64,000 nt of DNA, from assembly GCA_002007465.1 (NCBI GenBank), contig LNAC01000742.1, forward strand, positions 581,682-645,681, read 5' to 3'. A model generated the notes under the pieces. That model worked only from the letters and a program-made list of their open reading frames with translations, did no database searches and was not told the DNA's origin. This DNA comes from Ailurus styani (Eukaryota; Chordata; Mammalia; Carnivora; Ailuridae). Of the stretch, positions 61,798 through 64,000 are shown piece by piece (the stretch's first letter is position 1; each line of letters starts with the position of its first letter). Made by a program: the position numbers and the translations under genes.

Positions 61798-61975
61798 ACA
61801 AAAAAGACAAAGAAAAAAGAAATAAGAAAAGAAAGAAACAGCCCAAACATAACACTAAAGAAAATCAACAAACTACGAGGAAAGGAACCAAGAGAAGAAG
61901 AATAGAGATCTACAAAACAACCAGAAAATAATGAACAAAATGGCAATAAGTTCATACTTATTAATAACTACTTTA

Positions 61976-62155
61976 GGGGTGCCTGGGTGGCTCAGTTGGT
62001 TAAGTGGCTGCCTTCAGCTCAGGTCATGATCTTGGTCCTGGGCTCAAGTCCCACATCAGGCTCCTTGCTCAGTGGGGAGTCTGCTTTTCCACCCCCCATT
62101 CATGCACAGACCCTCTCTCCCTCTCTCTCAAATATATAATTAAAATCTTTTAAAA
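61976..62155 (+). mobile_element. CAN-SINE, older subfamily
   Basis: Head 'ggggtgcctgggtggctcag' with 'ttggttaagtggctgcc'. Duplication TAATAACTACTTTA / AATAATTTACTTTA at 61962-61975 and 62156-62169. Confidence 0.94.
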
Positions 62156-64000
62156 AATAATTTACTTTAAATGCAAATAGACTAAATGCTCCAATTAAAA
62201 GACATAAGGAGGTTGAATGGATTAAAAGAAAAAAAAGCTATCTACATGCAGCCTACAAGACACTCACTTCAGATCCAGACGCATATGGACTGAAAGTAAA
62301 TATTGCATGCATATTGGAACAAAAAGAAAGGTGGAGTAGCAGTATTTATATCTCACAAATTAATTCTTTAAGACAAAGCCTGTAAAAGAAAAAAAGGTGA
62401 AAAAGGGACATTATATAATGATAAAGGGGTTAATTCAGAAAATCAATAAGGAAACATTGGCCTTATGTGACATATTAGACTAGCTGGATGGATATATACA
62501 GAACATTCCATCAAAAAGAAACAGAATACACATCCTTTTCAATTGTACATAAAACATTCTCCAGGATGGATCACATGCTAGGGTACAAAAGATGTCTAAA
62601 TAAACTCTAGAAAAGTGAAATCATAGTAAGTACCTCTTCCAACCACAATTGTATGAAACTAGAAAATCATTCCAAAAATAAAAAGAGAAAAAAATCCACA
62701 AATGTGGAAACTAAACATATTACTAAACAATAAACAGGTTAAAAAAGAAATAAAGGAATCCAAATCATACCTTGAGACAAATGAAAATGGAACCACAATG
62801 GTCCAAAATCTATGTGATGCAGAAAAATCAGTTCTAAGAGGGAAGTGCATAGCAATACAGGTCTACCACGAGAAACAAACAAAAAAATCCCAAAGAAACA
62901 ATCTAACATTATACCTTAAATAAATTTTTAAAAATAAACAAAAAATAATTAAAAAAAGAATAGACAAAGTTCAAAAGTAGTAGAGGAAAGGAACGAATAA
63001 AGACCAGAGAAAAAAATAAATGAAATAAAGATTTAAAGCACAATAGGCCAGATCAATGAAAACAAAAGCTATTTTTTTGAAAAGGTAAAATCAATAAACC
63101 TCTAGCCAGACTCATCAAGAGAGCTTGCTCATGAGACTGCCCAAATAAATACAATGCAAAATGAAAGAGAAGATATAATTGACATCACAGAAATACAAAG
63201 AATCATAATAAATCACTCCGAAGAATTATACAACAACAAATTGGACCAGAAAAAAAGAAGATAAATTCCTATAAACACACAACCTTCTTTGCCTGAATCA
63301 TGAAGAAATAGGAAATCTGAATAGACCAATTATAAGTAATAAAATAGAAACAATAACTTAAAAACTCTCCCAAAACAAAGTCCAGGACCAGAGGACTTCA
63401 TAGATGAATTCTACCAAACATTTAGGGAAAAGCTAGTACCTTTCCTTCTCAAATTACACTAAAAATTCAAGGGGAAGGAAGGATTCTAAACCCATTTTAC
63501 CAAGACAACAAAACTCTGATACTGAAACCAAACAAACATACCACAAAAAGGGAAATTCACAAGCCACTAATCCTGATAAACACAGATTCAAAACTCTTCA
63601 ATAAAATATTGGCAAACTAAATTCACCAATACATTAAAAGAACCACATGCCATGAGCAAGTGGGATTTGTTCCAGGGATTCAAGAACGGTTCAACAGAAA
63701 GTCAGTCATATGATAAACCACATTAACAAAATGAAAGATAAAAATCATGATTTTCTCAATAGATGCAGAAAATCACTTGACAAAATTCACCATTCATTTT
63801 TAATAAAAACTCTCAATAAAGTGGGTTTAGATGGAATGTGCCTCAACATGAAAAGGCCATATATGACAAAGCCACGGCTAATAGTGTACTTACTGGTGAA
63901 AACCTGAAATTTTTTCCTGTAAGATCAGGCACAAAAGAGGGATATGTATTCTTACCACTTTCATTCAACATAGTGTTGGAAATTCTATTGATAGCAATTA

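Larger units (their letters stand above)
59066..64000 (+). mobile_element. Old carnivore L1 (L1-E), runs off the right edge
   Basis: The 5'UTR starts near 59070 ('gaggaggtggtccaagac') and carries GC-richer repeated units at 59400-60240 like those of L1-D. ORF1 remnants run 60400-61350. ORF2 opens near 61940 ('atggcaataagttcatact'). Part of the endonuclease region is missing near 62440. Readable pieces are ETNENGTTMVQNLCDAEKSV near 62780 and INKMKDKNHDFL with a diverged RT block near 63720. Two SINEs are nested. The window ends before the catalytic FADD box. Non-coding in its present state. Confidence 0.8.

Noticed and set aside
61637..61955. Phe/Leu/Val-rich minus-strand frames resembling membrane proteins
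   Set aside because: They are antisense reads of an A/C-rich L1 inter-ORF tract. The hydrophobicity comes from base composition.

Overview
This is a stretch of mammalian nuclear DNA with no protein-coding gene that I can support. It is AT-rich and built largely from retrotransposons. The decisive marker is a short interspersed element of about 200 bp, found 31 times. It opens with GCGCCTGGGTGGCTCAGT, contains GGTCATGATCTCAGGGTC, and closes with a CT-rich stretch, AATAAA and an A tail. That is the tRNA-Lys-derived CAN-SINE of Carnivora. The youngest copies carry TTAAAGCCTCTGC, which from memory suggests a caniform carnivore, probably a musteloid (weasel, otter or badger side). Treat the family-level guess as tentative. 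No bacterial, viral or CRISPR-like locus is present. Most open frames are relics of LINE-1 (L1) ORF2 or chance frames inside repeats.

Layout. Positions 1-8.2 kb hold an edge-truncated antisense L1, small MIR and L2 relics, an ancient L1M fragment split by a SINE, and long stretches without a recognisable feature. From 8.2 to 24.9 kb lies one nested block. A single ancient interspersed repeat is cut in two (8176-8320 and 24573-24925) by about 16.2 kb of L1 material: an old 5' portion (L1-A), a near-complete younger L1 with 5'UTR, broken ORF1, broken ORF2 and 3'UTR (11336-19540), and an old ORF2-to-3'-end portion (L1-B). L1-B is itself interrupted by an antisense L1 tail. From 24.9 to 31 kb are SINEs, MIR and L2 relics and 5'-truncated L1 ends. 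From 31.2 to 35.2 kb is another old L1 (L1-C). From 37.2 to 40.8 kb is a much older L1M-type element hit by three SINEs at the same site. From 41.0 to 49.4 kb is a long old carnivore L1 (L1-D) with seven nested SINEs, a nested L1 tail and a probable mRNA retrocopy. From 49.4 to 50.9 kb is an antisense internal L1 piece. From 51 to 59 kb is the least repeat-dense part, with SINEs, one unusual L1 fragment and two diverged tandem duplications. From 59.1 kb to the right edge is another old L1 (L1-E), running out of the window. A 262-base assembly gap lies inside a TA dinucleotide array at 8864-9125.

The L1s would have supplied the endonuclease and reverse transcriptase that moved the SINEs, the retrocopy and the truncated L1 ends. 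Target-site duplications visible around many insertions allow a relative order of events. The useful content is this insertion history, not gene function. Family names rest on recognition by eye. Edges are good to a few bases where a duplication is quoted and to tens of bases elsewhere.
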